From: Streptomyces sp. HSG2 | Lineage (GTDB): Bacteria > Actinomycetota > Actinomycetes > Streptomycetales > Streptomycetaceae | Direction: 5' to 3' | Length of the DNA: 64,000 bases | Assembly: GCF_016598575.1 (NCBI RefSeq) | Contig: NZ_CP066801.1 | Location: 3,782,001 to 3,846,000 of the forward strand | Part shown: piece after piece, positions 42,238 through 51,263 of the stretch | How the letters are laid out: each line of letters opens with the position of its first letter | How positions within the stretch are numbered: the first letter of the stretch is position 1 | Notes under the pieces: generated by a model | The model's database searches: none | What the model was told of the DNA's origin: nothing | The model's input: only the letters and a program-made list of their open reading frames with translations | Made by a program: the position numbers and the translations under genes

Positions 42238-42266
42238 CCCGTCGCCCCCGGCCCGGGGGCGACGGG
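42238..42266 (+). terminator. Hairpin terminator after DUF3052
   Basis: A perfect 13-bp inverted repeat (42238-42250 with 42254-42266) with a 3-base loop, beginning 19 bases after the stop codon. Confidence 0.72.
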
Positions 42267-42362
42267 GGCGAACCGGAGATCCCCGGGACCGTCGGGGTCC
42301 GGGTGGTGCCGTCCTGCGTAGGGTGTCCTCGGGAAGCACCCTTCGAAGGGACGGACACGACG

Positions 42363-42821
42363 ATGGTCATCCAGGCCGGCGACCAGGCCCCCGACTTCGC
42401 GCTCAAGGACAACCACGGCGCGACCGTGCGGCTGTCGGACTTCCGCGGCCGGCGCCACGTGGTGCTGCTGTTCTACCCGTTCGCCTTCACCGGGGTGTGC
42501 GCGGGCGAGCTGGGCGAGGTCCGAGACAACCTGTCGCGGTTCGTCGAGCGGGACACCCAGGTCCTCGCCGTCTCCAACGACTCCATCCACACCCTGCGGG
42601 TGTTCGCCGAGCAGGAGGCGCTGGAGTATCCCCTCCTCTCGGACTTCTGGCCGCACGGCGAGGTCTCGCGCGCCTACGGCGTCTTCGACGAGACCAAGGG
42701 CTGTGCCGTGCGCGGGACGTTCGTCGTCGACAAGGACGGCGTGGTCCGCTGGAACGTGGTGAACGCTCTTCCGGACGCCCGTGACCTGGACGAGTACGTC
42801 ACGGCGCTGGACGCGCTGTGA
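42363..42821 (+). CDS. AhpE-type peroxiredoxin
   Basis: A 152-residue thioredoxin-fold peroxidase that reduces peroxides. The peroxidatic Cys46 is in LLFYPFAFTGVCAGELGEV. A second cysteine (ETKGCAVRG) is not in the usual resolving position of 2-Cys enzymes, so the AhpE/1-Cys class fits best. The start at 42363 is supported by AAGGGACGG upstream. A TAGGGT at 42319-42324 may be the -10 box, and the 12-base palindrome CCCTTCGAAGGG (42339-42350) in the leader overlaps the ribosome-binding site region. It precedes the Ter genes on the same strand, fitting an oxidative-stress locus. Confidence 0.92.
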   Translation: MVIQAGDQAPDFALKDNHGATVRLSDFRGRRHVVLLFYPFAFTGVCAGELGEVRDNLSRFVERDTQVLAVSNDSIHTLRVFAEQEALEYPLLSDFWPHGEVSRAYGVFDETKGCAVRGTFVVDKDGVVRWNVVNALPDARDLDEYVTALDAL

Positions 42822-42956
42822 CGGTCCCGCCGGCCTCGGGACCGCCGTGCGGAACCTGGCCCGGGGGTGGCGGGAACCCGTCGGTAGGATCGAGTCGTTG
42901 ATCCGACATCCGATGCAGACGGGGCATTCCGGCCCCCGGACACCAAGGGAGGACTC

Positions 42957-43532
42957 GTGGGAGTCAGCCTCAGCAAGGGCGGCAACGTATCGCTGACCAA
43001 GGAGGCTCCGGGCCTGACCGCGGTCATCGTCGGACTGGGGTGGGACGTCCGCACCACCACCGGCACGGACTTCGACCTCGACGCCAGCGCGCTGCTGCTG
43101 GACGGCGCGGGCAAGGTCGGCAACGACCAGCACTTCGTCTTCTTCAACAACCTCAAGAGCCCGGACGGCTCCGTGGAGCACACCGGGGACAACCTCACCG
43201 GTGAGGGCGAGGGTGACGACGAGCAGATCAAGATCGATCTGGCGGGTGTCCCCGCGGACGTGGAGAGGATCGTCTTCCCCGTCTCGATCTACGACGCCGA
43301 GAGCCGGCAGCAGTCCTTCGGGCAGGTCCGCAACGCCTTCATCCGGGTGGTCAACCAGGCGGGCGGCGGCGAGATCGCCCGCTACGACCTCAGCGAGGAC
43401 GCCTCGACCGAGACCGCCATGGTCTTCGGGGAGCTGTACCGGCACGGCGCGGAGTGGAAGTTCCGGGCCATCGGCCAGGGCTACGCCTCGGGCCTGCGCG
43501 GCATCGCGCAGGACTTCGGCGTCAACGTCTGA
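42957..43532 (+). CDS. TerD-family stress protein (first copy)
   Basis: A 191-residue TerD domain protein. It starts MGVSLSKGGNVSLTKEAPGLTAVIVGLGWD and keeps the acidic loops DFDLDASALLL, NNLKSPDGSVEHTGDNLTGEGEGDDE and LSEDASTETAMVFGELYRH that bind calcium in characterised TerD proteins. Cytoplasmic, all-beta, and linked to tellurite, phage and stress resistance as part of membrane-associated complexes with TerC-type proteins. The GTG at 42957 has GGGAGG five bases upstream. A near copy follows 100 bases later. TAGGAT at 42885-42890 may serve as its -10 box. Confidence 0.95.
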   Translation: MGVSLSKGGNVSLTKEAPGLTAVIVGLGWDVRTTTGTDFDLDASALLLDGAGKVGNDQHFVFFNNLKSPDGSVEHTGDNLTGEGEGDDEQIKIDLAGVPADVERIVFPVSIYDAESRQQSFGQVRNAFIRVVNQAGGGEIARYDLSEDASTETAMVFGELYRHGAEWKFRAIGQGYASGLRGIAQDFGVNV

Positions 43533-43632
43533 CCGGATCCGCCCGCGCGGCCCCCGCCCGGCGGGTGCGGCGCCGCGCGGGCGTCCGACGTCGACGGCAC
43601 GACGGACCACCACTCGGGGAGGGACCACAACG

Positions 43633-44208
43633 ATGGGCGTCACGCTCGCCAAGGGGGGCAATGTCTCCCTGTCCAAGGCCGCGCCGAATCTCACACAGGT
43701 GATGATCGGTCTCGGCTGGGACGCGCGCTCCACCACCGGAGCGCCTTTCGATCTCGACGCCAGCGCGTTGTTGTGCGGCGGCGGCGGGGTCCTCGGAGAC
43801 GAGTGGTTCGTCTTCTACAACAACCTCAAGAGCCCGGACGGCTCCGTGGAGCACACCGGGGACAACCTCACCGGCGAGGGCGACGGTGACGACGAGTCGC
43901 TGCTGGTGGACCTTTCCCTGGTTCCCGACCGATGCGACAGGATCGTTTTCCCGGTCTCCATTCACCAGGCCGACGAGCGGGGGCAGAGTTTCGGGCAGGT
44001 CGCCAATGCCTTCATCCGGGTCGTCAATCAGGCCGACGGCCAGGAACTGGCCCGCTACGACCTGAGCGAGGACGCCTCGACCGAGACGGCGATGATCTTC
44101 GGCGAGGTCTATCGCCGGGACGGCGAGTGGAAGTTCCGGGCGGTGGGGCAGGGGTACGCGTCGGGGCTTCGCGGCATCGCTCTAGACTTCGGGGTCAATG
44201 TTTCGTAA
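43633..44208 (+). CDS. TerD-family stress protein (second copy)
   Basis: A 191-residue paralogue of the preceding protein with the same length and domain edges. It starts MGVTLAKGGNVSLSKAAPNLTQVMIGLGWDARS. The calcium-binding loops FDLDASALL, SPDGSVEHTGDNLTGEGDGDDE and LSEDASTETAMIFGEVYRRDGEWKF are intact. A cysteine pair (CGGGG, DRCDR) is new relative to the first copy. Parts of the two genes are almost identical at DNA level, for example around CTCAAGAGCCCGGACGGCTC, so gene conversion between them is possible. ATG at 43633. The DUF475 gene follows after 75 bases, and the three genes are probably one transcript that ends at 45506-45537. Confidence 0.95.
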   Translation: MGVTLAKGGNVSLSKAAPNLTQVMIGLGWDARSTTGAPFDLDASALLCGGGGVLGDEWFVFYNNLKSPDGSVEHTGDNLTGEGDGDDESLLVDLSLVPDRCDRIVFPVSIHQADERGQSFGQVANAFIRVVNQADGQELARYDLSEDASTETAMIFGEVYRRDGEWKFRAVGQGYASGLRGIALDFGVNVS

Positions 44209-44283
44209 AGCCGGGTACGACGGCGGGGGAGACCGCCCTCGGGGGCGGCTCGGGCGGGATCTCCATCAAGGATTGGGTAGCCA

Positions 44284-45429
44284 GTGGTTCTGAAAACCTT
44301 CGGCTGGTCGTTCGCGGTCACCGCGCTCGGCCTCGTGGCGGCGTTCGTGTTCGGGGGGTGGGCCGCCTTCGGGATCGTGGCGATCCTCTCCATCCTGGAG
44401 ATCTCGCTGTCCTTCGACAACGCCGTGGTCAACGCCGGAATTCTGAAGAAGATGAACGCCTTCTGGCAGAGGATCTTCCTCACCATCGGCATCCTCATCG
44501 CCGTCTTCGGAATGCGGCTGGTCTTTCCGGTCGTCATCGTCGCCGTCAGCGCTCAACTGGGCCCGATCCAAGCCATCGATCTGGCTCTCAGCGACAAGGA
44601 CCGCTACCAGGAGCTGGTGACCGACGCCCATCCGTCGATCGCGGCCTTCGGCGGCATGTTCCTGTTGATGATCTTCCTCGACTTCCTCTTCCAGGACCGG
44701 GAGATCAAGTGGCTGAGCCGGCTGGAGCGCCCGCTGGCCAAGCTGGGCAAGGTCGACATGCTGGCGGTCTGCATCGCTCTGGGCGTGCTGCTGCTCTCGG
44801 CGATCTTCTTCGGCGCCCAGGCCCACCAGCACGGCGGCACCTACGCGGACAAGACCGAGACGGTGCTGCTCGCCGGGATCGGTGGCCTCATCACCTACAT
44901 GATCGTCGGTGGTCTCTCCGGGTTCTTCGAGAACCGCCTGGAGGAAGAGGAGGAACGCGAGCACGAGGCGGAGGAGGCCGCCGCCCGCGCGGGCAAGCCG
45001 CGTTCGGCGGTCAAGATGGCCGGCAAGGCCGCCTTCTTCATGTTCCTCTACCTGGAGGTCCTCGACGCCTCCTTCTCCTTCGACGGCGTGATCGGCGCCT
45101 TCGCCATCACCAACGACATCGTCCTGATGGCCCTCGGACTGGGCATCGGCGCCATGTACGTCCGATCGCTCACCGTCTACCTGGTCCGACAGGGCACCCT
45201 CGACGAGTACGTCTACCTGGAGCACGGCGCCCACTACGCCATCGGCGCGCTCGCCCTGATCCTGCTGGTGACCATCCAGTACGAGATCAACGAGATCGTC
45301 ACCGGGCTCGTCGGCGTGGTCCTGATCGGCGCCTCCTTCTGGTCCTCCGTGCGTCGTAACCGGTCGCTGGCCGCGAGTGACGACGGGGCGAGGCCGAGCG
45401 AGAAGGCCGAAGTCCCCTCCGGGGTGTGA
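44284..45429 (+). CDS. DUF475 / TerC-like integral membrane protein
   Basis: A 381-residue membrane protein with about nine hydrophobic segments. Repeated acidic signatures LSILEISLSFDNAVVNAGIL and LYLEVLDASFSFDGVIGAFAIT, each with Asp/Glu inside a helix, are the metal-site motifs of the TerC/DUF475 superfamily. A cytoplasmic acidic stretch (EEEEEREHEAEEAAARAG) joins the halves. TerC-type proteins couple TerD complexes to the membrane and have been linked to metal (manganese) efflux. The GTG at 44284 gives the N-terminus VLKTFGWSFAVTALGLV, with a weak AAGGA leader. Directly downstream of two terD copies, closed by a strong terminator. Confidence 0.9.
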   Translation: MVLKTFGWSFAVTALGLVAAFVFGGWAAFGIVAILSILEISLSFDNAVVNAGILKKMNAFWQRIFLTIGILIAVFGMRLVFPVVIVAVSAQLGPIQAIDLALSDKDRYQELVTDAHPSIAAFGGMFLLMIFLDFLFQDREIKWLSRLERPLAKLGKVDMLAVCIALGVLLLSAIFFGAQAHQHGGTYADKTETVLLAGIGGLITYMIVGGLSGFFENRLEEEEEREHEAEEAAARAGKPRSAVKMAGKAAFFMFLYLEVLDASFSFDGVIGAFAITNDIVLMALGLGIGAMYVRSLTVYLVRQGTLDEYVYLEHGAHYAIGALALILLVTIQYEINEIVTGLVGVVLIGASFWSSVRRNRSLAASDDGARPSEKAEVPSGV

Positions 45430-45505
45430 GCCGGACCGGGCGGGCGTCCGTTTCCGGTCACCGGCGCCCGGTGTGAACGGCGGCCGTCGGAGGAACGCTC
45501 TCCAC

Positions 45506-45537
45506 GGGGCGAGGGCGGGGTGTCCCGCCCTCGCCCC
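45506..45537 (+). terminator. Hairpin terminator after the terD-terD-DUF475 unit
   Basis: A perfect 14-bp inverted repeat (45506-45519 with 45524-45537), loop of four bases, between DUF475 (stop 45429) and the TerA-like gene (start 45596). Confidence 0.78.
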
Positions 45538-45595
45538 GCCGCGAGATCCCGGCGGCCGGTCCCGGCCGACCCGGAGCGACGACCTTGGGGGCGCA

Positions 45596-46333
45596 ATGGG
45601 TTTCCTGGACGGACTGTGGCGGGGGCGCGCCGCCGACTTCGAATCGGGCAGCGCGGCCACCAACGCGATCGAGCTGACCAAACGGAACGGCCAGGTCTCC
45701 CTGACCAAGCAGGGGGCGGCCACCGGGCATCTGCGCGTGAACCTCAGCTGGCGGATGCGCACCTCCGACATCGGCGGGCCGCGGCGGGAGAGCCTGCTGC
45801 GGCACCCGTTGAAGGCCTTCCGCCCTCCCGAGGTGATGGGGCACACCCAGAGCATGGTCGACGTCGACCTCGACCTGGGGTGCCTGTACGAACTGCGGGA
45901 CGGGACCAAGGGCGTCGTGCAGCCCCTCGGCGGCTACCTCGGTGACGTCAACGCCCCGCCGTACGTCAAGCTCAGTGGCGACGACCGGTTCGGTTCCGCC
46001 TCGGGGGAGACGATGTACGTCAATCTCGACCACCGGGACGCCATCAAGCGGCTGCTGGTCTTCGCCTACATCTACGACCAGACCCCCGCCTTCGACCGGA
46101 CGCACGCCATCGTCACGCTCTACCCGAGCAACGGACCCCGCGTGGAGATCGACCTGGACGAGCGCCAGCCGCAGGCCAGGTCGTGCGCCGTGGTCCTGAT
46201 CGAGAACGTCAAGGGGGAGATCGTCGTCCGTCGCGAGGTCAGGTTCGTGTACGGCTTCCAGGGCGAGTTGGACCGGCTCTACGGCTGGGGCCTGCAATGG
46301 GGCAGGGGCTACAAGACGAAGGCGGGCGGCTGA
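45596..46333 (+). CDS. TerA-like / distant TerD-family stress protein
   Basis: A 245-residue cytoplasmic protein of the Ter group. It starts MGFLDGLWRGRAADFESGSA and continues IELTKRNGQVSLTKQGAATGHLRVNLSW, the beginning of a TerD-like beta-sandwich. VDVDLDLGCLYELRDGTKGVVQPLG and GYLGDVNAPPYVKLSGDDRFG then replace the usual acidic loops, and IYDQTPAFDRTHAIVTLYPSNGPRVEIDLDE follows. This resembles TerA rather than TerD. The ATG at 45596 is preceded by a weak GGGGG leader. It follows the terminator of the terD-terD-DUF475 unit, so it may be a separate transcript, and it converges on the proline-tailed TerD gene. Confidence 0.82.
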   Translation: MGFLDGLWRGRAADFESGSAATNAIELTKRNGQVSLTKQGAATGHLRVNLSWRMRTSDIGGPRRESLLRHPLKAFRPPEVMGHTQSMVDVDLDLGCLYELRDGTKGVVQPLGGYLGDVNAPPYVKLSGDDRFGSASGETMYVNLDHRDAIKRLLVFAYIYDQTPAFDRTHAIVTLYPSNGPRVEIDLDERQPQARSCAVVLIENVKGEIVVRREVRFVYGFQGELDRLYGWGLQWGRGYKTKAGG

Positions 46334-46428
46334 CCGGCTCCCTCGCGCGTCCCACGACGCCGCCCCGCCCCGCCGGGGCGCGGGGCCGACGGACGGGGTC
46401 GGTCGCGCCCGCCGACGCCTCCGCCGCG

Positions 46429-47262
46429 TCAGGCGCCGACGAACTGCGGCCCCTGCGGAGGCATGCGGAAGGCCGGATCGGGCACCGGGGCGACCGGCGG
46501 CGGCACGGGACCCATCGGGGCCGGGGGAGCGGCGGGCACCGGCGGATAGCCGTACCCGGGTGTGGGCGGTGCCGTCGGCGGTCCTCCGTAGGCCGGGGCC
46601 GGCGCGCCGGGCGGCCATTCGGGCGGCAGCGGGGCGGCGGCCTCGGGGGCGTCCGGGGCCGCCGAGGGCGCGCCGACGAGCGCCGTCGTCTCCTCCTCCG
46701 GCGCCTCCTCCGACTCGTCCACGGAGATGCCGAAGTCGGTGGCGAGCCCCTTCAGCCCGTTCGCGTACCCCTCCCCCAGGGCACGGAACTTCCAGGCCTC
46801 CCCTCGTCGGTAGAGCTCGCCGCAGATCAGGGCCGTCTCCCGACCCGTCTCCGGATCGACGTCGAAGTGGGCGAGGGGTTCGCCGTCCGGGTCCTCGGCG
46901 TCGTGCAGCAGGAGGCGCAGGCCGCGTACCCGGTCGAAGGTCATGTCGTCGGCGGAGGCCACCAGCAGGACGCGACCGATCTCCGGCTCGATGTCACGGA
47001 GTTCGACCTGGATCTCGTCGGTGATGGTGTCCGCGCTCCGCTGCTGTCCCAGCCGCCACACCCGTTGGGAGGGGTGGCGGGGCTGGTTGTAGAAGACGAA
47101 GTCCTCGTCCGAGCGCACGCGGTCGTTCGGGCCGAGGAGCAGGGCGGAGGCGTCCACGGCGGGCACTCCCTGGCCGGGGGACCAGCGCAGCACGGCCCGT
47201 ACCGTGCCGGCGCCCAGCGGGATGTTCGACCCCTTCAGCATCGCGTGCGTCATGCCCGTCAT
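46429..47262 (-). CDS. TerD-family protein with proline/glycine-rich C-terminal tail
   Basis: A 277-residue protein. Residues ~8-185 are a TerD domain (MLKGSNIPLGAGTVRAVLRW, VDASALLLGPNDRVRSDEDFVFYN, GRETALICGELYRRGEAWKFRALGEGYANGL). The sequence from ~190 is acidic (DESEEAPEEET), then Pro/Gly/Ala/Tyr-rich with PPG and GYGYPPVP repeats, a flexible tail likely to mediate assembly. ATG at 47262 is preferred because GAGGGGG lies just upstream; an in-frame ATG at 47253 would shorten it by three residues. It is divergent from the CitE-like gene, so the two sit back to back at the junction of the Ter proteins and the biosynthetic module. Confidence 0.87.
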   Translation of the reverse strand: MTGMTHAMLKGSNIPLGAGTVRAVLRWSPGQGVPAVDASALLLGPNDRVRSDEDFVFYNQPRHPSQRVWRLGQQRSADTITDEIQVELRDIEPEIGRVLLVASADDMTFDRVRGLRLLLHDAEDPDGEPLAHFDVDPETGRETALICGELYRRGEAWKFRALGEGYANGLKGLATDFGISVDESEEAPEEETTALVGAPSAAPDAPEAAAPLPPEWPPGAPAPAYGGPPTAPPTPGYGYPPVPAAPPAPMGPVPPPVAPVPDPAFRMPPQGPQFVGA

Positions 47263-47421
47263 CCTGCCCCCTCGGTCCTGGTCACGACAACGCGGCCGGT
47301 CGCCCGGACCGCGCGAGCCCACCGGCCGGGCCCCGAGGGAACCCCCGACACCGGTCCTTACGTACTATTACCGGCCACCTTCGCCATGCTCCCAGCCCCC
47401 AGACAGCGACGGGAAGTCCCC

Positions 47422-48597
47422 ATGCGTCATTTCGGGCATATCGCCCCCGAGGTGCGGAAGCGCCTCTTCCATCGGGAGCCGGTCGCGTTCACCGCCGACT
47501 CCCCGCCCCGACTGCTCGCCGCGGCCCTCGGCGCCACCCTCTACAGCCCGGCCACCCGCCCCCGGCTCGCCGAGGACATCCTCCGACAGGCGTCCCGGGG
47601 CGTGGTGTCGATGGCGCTGTGCCTGGAGGACTCGATCGACGACGCCGACGTGCCGGCGGCCGAGGAGAACCTGGTCCGCCGGCTCGCCGAGCTCGCCGAG
47701 CTCGCCGCCCGCGCCGACGCCGACCCGCCGCTGCTGTTCGTCCGGGTCCGCACCCCGGAACAGATCCCGGACCTGGTGCGCCGCCTCGGCCCCGCCGCCC
47801 GACTGCTCTCCGGATTCGTCCTGCCCAAGTTCACCGAGGAACACGGCGTGCCGTTCCTGGAGGCGCTCGCCGACGCCGAGGCGGCCGGTGGACGACGGCT
47901 CTTCGCCATGCCCGTCCTGGAGTCCCCCGAGCTGCTCTACCGGGAGTCCCGCGCGCAGACCCTGGACGGCGTCTTCCGGGCCGTCGACAAGTACCGGGAC
48001 CGCGTCCTCGCCCTGCGCCTGGGGGTGACGGACTTCTGCTCCGCCTACGGCCTGCGGCGCGGCCCTGACATGACCGCCTACGACGTGCAGGTCGTCGCCT
48101 CCGTCATCGCCGACGTGGTGAACGTGTTCGGGCGGGCCGACGGTACGGGCTTCACCGTGACCGGGCCGGTGTGGGAGTACTTCCGCGTCCACGAGCGCAT
48201 GTTCAAACCGCAACTCCGCCAGAGCCCCTTCCTCCAGGTCAGGGCGGCGGCCCTGCGCGACAGGCTGATCGAGCACGCCATGGACGGTCTGCTGCGGGAG
48301 ATCTCCCTGGACCAGGCCAACGGACTGCTGGGCAAGACTTGCATCCATCCCTCCCACGTCTCCCCCGTCCACGCGCTCTCCGTGGTCAGCCACGAGGAGT
48401 ACGGCGACGCTCGGGACATCCTGAGCCCGGACCGGGACGGCGGCGGGGTGCTCAGGTCGGCCTACACCAACAAGATGAACGAGGTGAAGCCGCACCGCGC
48501 CTGGGCCGAGCGGACGTTGCTGCGCGCGGAGGTGTTCGGCGTCGCCGCCGAGGACGTCGGCTTCGTCGACCTGCTCGCCGCCGGGCCGGCCCGGTGA
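47422..48597 (+). CDS. HpcH/HpaI aldolase / citrate-lyase-beta-like protein of the Ter-linked module
   Basis: A 391-residue TIM-barrel lyase. The CitE-like Mg-binding motif is MALCLEDSIDDADV, and the second-site region is FAMPVLESPELLYRE. FTGP-type residues (TGPVWEYFRVHE) and GLLGKTCIHPSHVSPVHAL close the barrel. In Ter-associated gene sets this family member is paired with phosphoribosyltransferases and a HAD phosphatase and is predicted to make a nucleoside-like metabolite. ATG at 47422 with GGGAAG upstream. TACTAT at 47363-47368 is a possible -10 box. Its stop overlaps the next start (GTGA), so translation is coupled. The C-terminal ~60 residues (SPDRDGGGVLRSAYTNKMNEVKPHRAW) are typical of the module's version. 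Confidence 0.86.
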   Translation: MRHFGHIAPEVRKRLFHREPVAFTADSPPRLLAAALGATLYSPATRPRLAEDILRQASRGVVSMALCLEDSIDDADVPAAEENLVRRLAELAELAARADADPPLLFVRVRTPEQIPDLVRRLGPAARLLSGFVLPKFTEEHGVPFLEALADAEAAGGRRLFAMPVLESPELLYRESRAQTLDGVFRAVDKYRDRVLALRLGVTDFCSAYGLRRGPDMTAYDVQVVASVIADVVNVFGRADGTGFTVTGPVWEYFRVHERMFKPQLRQSPFLQVRAAALRDRLIEHAMDGLLREISLDQANGLLGKTCIHPSHVSPVHALSVVSHEEYGDARDILSPDRDGGGVLRSAYTNKMNEVKPHRAWAERTLLRAEVFGVAAEDVGFVDLLAAGPAR

Positions 48598-51263
48598 CGG
48601 GGGGAGACCCGGCCCGGCGGCCGGAACACGGACAGGCACGGGGAACGGCGAGCGAGACGGTGGACGACGTGGGACACGAAACGGTGGGCGGCCCGGAACC
48701 CGTGACCGGGAGCGGAGGGCACGGACGGGCCGGGAGCCCCGGGCGATTGGACCACCCGGAGCCCGACCCGGCCGGAACGCTCCCCGAACACGCCCGGCGA
48801 CGACCCGCCGACCGCCGGGACGACCCGAGGCGACCGGCCGCCGTCTGGTCCGGCACGTGGGTGACCGAACGGCTGGGCGTCGAACTGACCGGCGACGACG
48901 GACTCCGCGACATGCTCGGACTCGCGGTGCGGCGCAACCCCAGGCGGGCCCACCTGCTCGTCTCCCGAGTCCTCGGCAAGCACGTCCCGCAGACCCCCTC
49001 CGTGGTGTACGGCCACGGCTTCGCCCTCGGACGACGCGTCGCCGACCTGCTCGGACCCGAGGCCGGCTCCGCCGTCGTCCTCGGATACGCCGAGACCGCC
49101 ACCGGGCTCGGCCACTGCGTGGCCGACGGCCTCGGCGACGTCCCCTACCTCCACTCCACCCGGCGCCCCGTGAAGGGTGCCGAACCGGCGGGCGGCTTCG
49201 AGGAGTCCCACTCGCACGCCACCTCCCATCTGCTGCTCCCCGAGGACCCTCGGCTGCTGGCTGGCGCCGGGCCCCTGGTCCTCGTCGACGACGAGTTCTC
49301 CACCGGCGACACCGTGCTCAACACCCTCCGGGCACTGCACGCACGCCATCCCCGCCGGCGGTACGTGATCGTGGCCCTGGTCGACCTGCGCGCCCCCGCG
49401 GACGCCGCCCGCCTGGAGGACTTCACCCATGAGACCGGGGCCCGCGTCGACCTCGTGACGACCGCGGCCGGAACGGTCCGGCTTCCCCGCGACGTCCTCG
49501 ACCGCGGCGCGCGCCTCGTCGCCCGGCACGAGACGGCGCCGCCACCACCGCCCACCGCCGCCGGGACCGTGCGACGGATCGACCCTCGGTGGCCGGCCGG
49601 ACTGCCCGACGGCGCGCGCCACGGCTTCACCCCCGACCACCGTGCCCGGCTGGAGCGGGCCCTGCCCGAAGTCGGCGCCCGGGTGGCCGCCGCCCTCCCG
49701 GCCGAGGCGCGCCGCGTGCTCGTCCTCGGCTGCGAGGAGTTGATGTACACCCCGCTCCGCGTGGCCCTGGAGTTGGAGCGGACCGTCGAAGCGGAGGTGC
49801 GCTACTCCACCACCACCCGTTCGCCCGTCCTGGCCGTCGACGACCCCGGGTACGCCATCCGCAGCCGACTGGTCTTCCCCGCGCACGACGACCCCGTCGA
49901 CGGCCCCGGCGACCGCTACGTCCACAACGTCGCCGGCGGCGGCTTCGACACCGTCGTCGCCGTCGTCGACTCCGCCGCCGACACCCCCGCGCTGCACGCC
50001 CCCGGCGGGCTGCTGGACCGCCTCGCCGCCCACGCCGCCCAGGTCCTGCTGGTGGTGATCCCCTCCCACACCCCCACCCCGCCGAGTGCTTCTCGGCGGG
50101 CCGTCGCGCTGCCCGACCCGCTGCGCGGCCCGGCCTTCTCCTCCTACGCCCCCGAGGAAGTGGGGTGGCTGCTACGGGACCTCTCCGACGCGGCCCTGGA
50201 GGCCCCCACCGAGGAACGCGAGGAGGCGATCCAGCGAGGCGGCGCCCACTACGCGGAGTCGCTCCCGGTCGAGTACCAGCCCACGCGGGAGTACCGGAGC
50301 CTGTTCCACTCCGCCCTGCGCTCCTCCGCGCCACGCCTGGCGGAGGCGGTCGGGACCGTCACCGACCTCGTCCTCGCCGAGCGGTCGCCGAGACCCGTCC
50401 TGGTCTCCCTGGCCCGCGCCGGCACCCCGGTCGGCATCCTGATGCGCCGCTGGGCGCGGTTCCGCCACGGCCTGGACCTCCCGCACTACGCGGTCTCCAT
50501 CGTCCGAGGACGCGGCATCGACGCCAACGCCCTGCGCTGGCTGGCCGCCCACCACGACCCGGCCGACGTGGTGTTCGTCGACGGCTGGACCGGCAAGGGC
50601 GCCATCACCCGCGAACTCGCCGCCTCCCTCGCCGACTTCGCCGCGTCCGACGGCGTCACCGGGTTCGACCCGGGGATCGCCGTCCTGGCCGACCCCGGTT
50701 CGTGTGTGCGGACCTACGGCACCCGGGACGACTTCCTCATCCCCTCCGCCTGCCTCAACTCCACCGTCTCCGGACTGGTCTCCCGCACGGTGCTCCGCGG
50801 CGACCTGGTCGGCCCCCACGACTTCCACGGGGCGAAGTTCTACCGGGACCTCGCGGGCGCGGACCTCTCGGCCGTCTTCCTCGACGCCGTGTCCGCCCGC
50901 TTCGGAGAGGTGACCGACACCGTGGACACCCGGTGCCGGCACCTCCAGGCCGCCGACCGCACGCCCGACTGGCAGGGCTGGGCCGCGGTGGAGCGGATCA
51001 GCGAGCGCTTCGGGATCGGTGACGTCAACCTCGTCAAGCCCGGGGTCGGCGAGACCACCCGGGTCCTGTTGCGCCGCGTGCCGTGGCGGGTGCTCGCCAG
51101 GCGGGGCGCCGGCCCCGACCTCGACCACGTACGCCTGCTCGCCGGACAGCGGGGCGTGCCCGTGGAGGAGGTCGACGACCTCCCCTACACCTGCGTGGGA
51201 CTCGTCCACCCCCGCTACACGCGCGGGGCCACCGGCCGCGACGGCCGGACGGTGACGGTCTGA
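48594..51263 (+). CDS. Fusion of two phosphoribosyltransferase-type regions with TRSP and PELOTA-like segments
   Basis: An 889-residue multidomain protein. Residues ~80-300 are a phosphoribosyltransferase with the PRPP loop VLVDDEFSTGDT (about 227-238). Residues ~340-490 match the TRSP region that follows such enzymes, including the literal TTTRSPVLAVDD near 405. Residues ~510-800 resemble the StiP/PRTase_1 family, with PRPP-loop-like VVFVDGWTGKGAI near 660. The last ~90 residues (RFGIGDVNLVKPGVGET... to the end) look like a PELOTA-type RNA-binding domain. GTG at 48594 overlaps the CitE-like stop (GTGA); the first ~75 residues are low complexity, so a later GTG is possible. Its stop overlaps the HAD start (TGATG). 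Substrate and product are unknown. Confidence 0.8.
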   Translation: MTGGDPARRPEHGQARGTASETVDDVGHETVGGPEPVTGSGGHGRAGSPGRLDHPEPDPAGTLPEHARRRPADRRDDPRRPAAVWSGTWVTERLGVELTGDDGLRDMLGLAVRRNPRRAHLLVSRVLGKHVPQTPSVVYGHGFALGRRVADLLGPEAGSAVVLGYAETATGLGHCVADGLGDVPYLHSTRRPVKGAEPAGGFEESHSHATSHLLLPEDPRLLAGAGPLVLVDDEFSTGDTVLNTLRALHARHPRRRYVIVALVDLRAPADAARLEDFTHETGARVDLVTTAAGTVRLPRDVLDRGARLVARHETAPPPPPTAAGTVRRIDPRWPAGLPDGARHGFTPDHRARLERALPEVGARVAAALPAEARRVLVLGCEELMYTPLRVALELERTVEAEVRYSTTTRSPVLAVDDPGYAIRSRLVFPAHDDPVDGPGDRYVHNVAGGGFDTVVAVVDSAADTPALHAPGGLLDRLAAHAAQVLLVVIPSHTPTPPSASRRAVALPDPLRGPAFSSYAPEEVGWLLRDLSDAALEAPTEEREEAIQRGGAHYAESLPVEYQPTREYRSLFHSALRSSAPRLAEAVGTVTDLVLAERSPRPVLVSLARAGTPVGILMRRWARFRHGLDLPHYAVSIVRGRGIDANALRWLAAHHDPADVVFVDGWTGKGAITRELAASLADFAASDGVTGFDPGIAVLADPGSCVRTYGTRDDFLIPSACLNSTVSGLVSRTVLRGDLVGPHDFHGAKFYRDLAGADLSAVFLDAVSARFGEVTDTVDTRCRHLQAADRTPDWQGWAAVERISERFGIGDVNLVKPGVGETTRVLLRRVPWRVLARRGAGPDLDHVRLLAGQRGVPVEEVDDLPYTCVGLVHPRYTRGATGRDGRTVTV

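Noticed and set aside
42873..42900. A SigR-type promoter before the first terD gene (GGAAC ... GTTG)
   Set aside because: The spacer is 19 bases rather than 18 and the first box is imperfect. TAGGAT within it is an equally good -10 box, so no sigma factor can be assigned.
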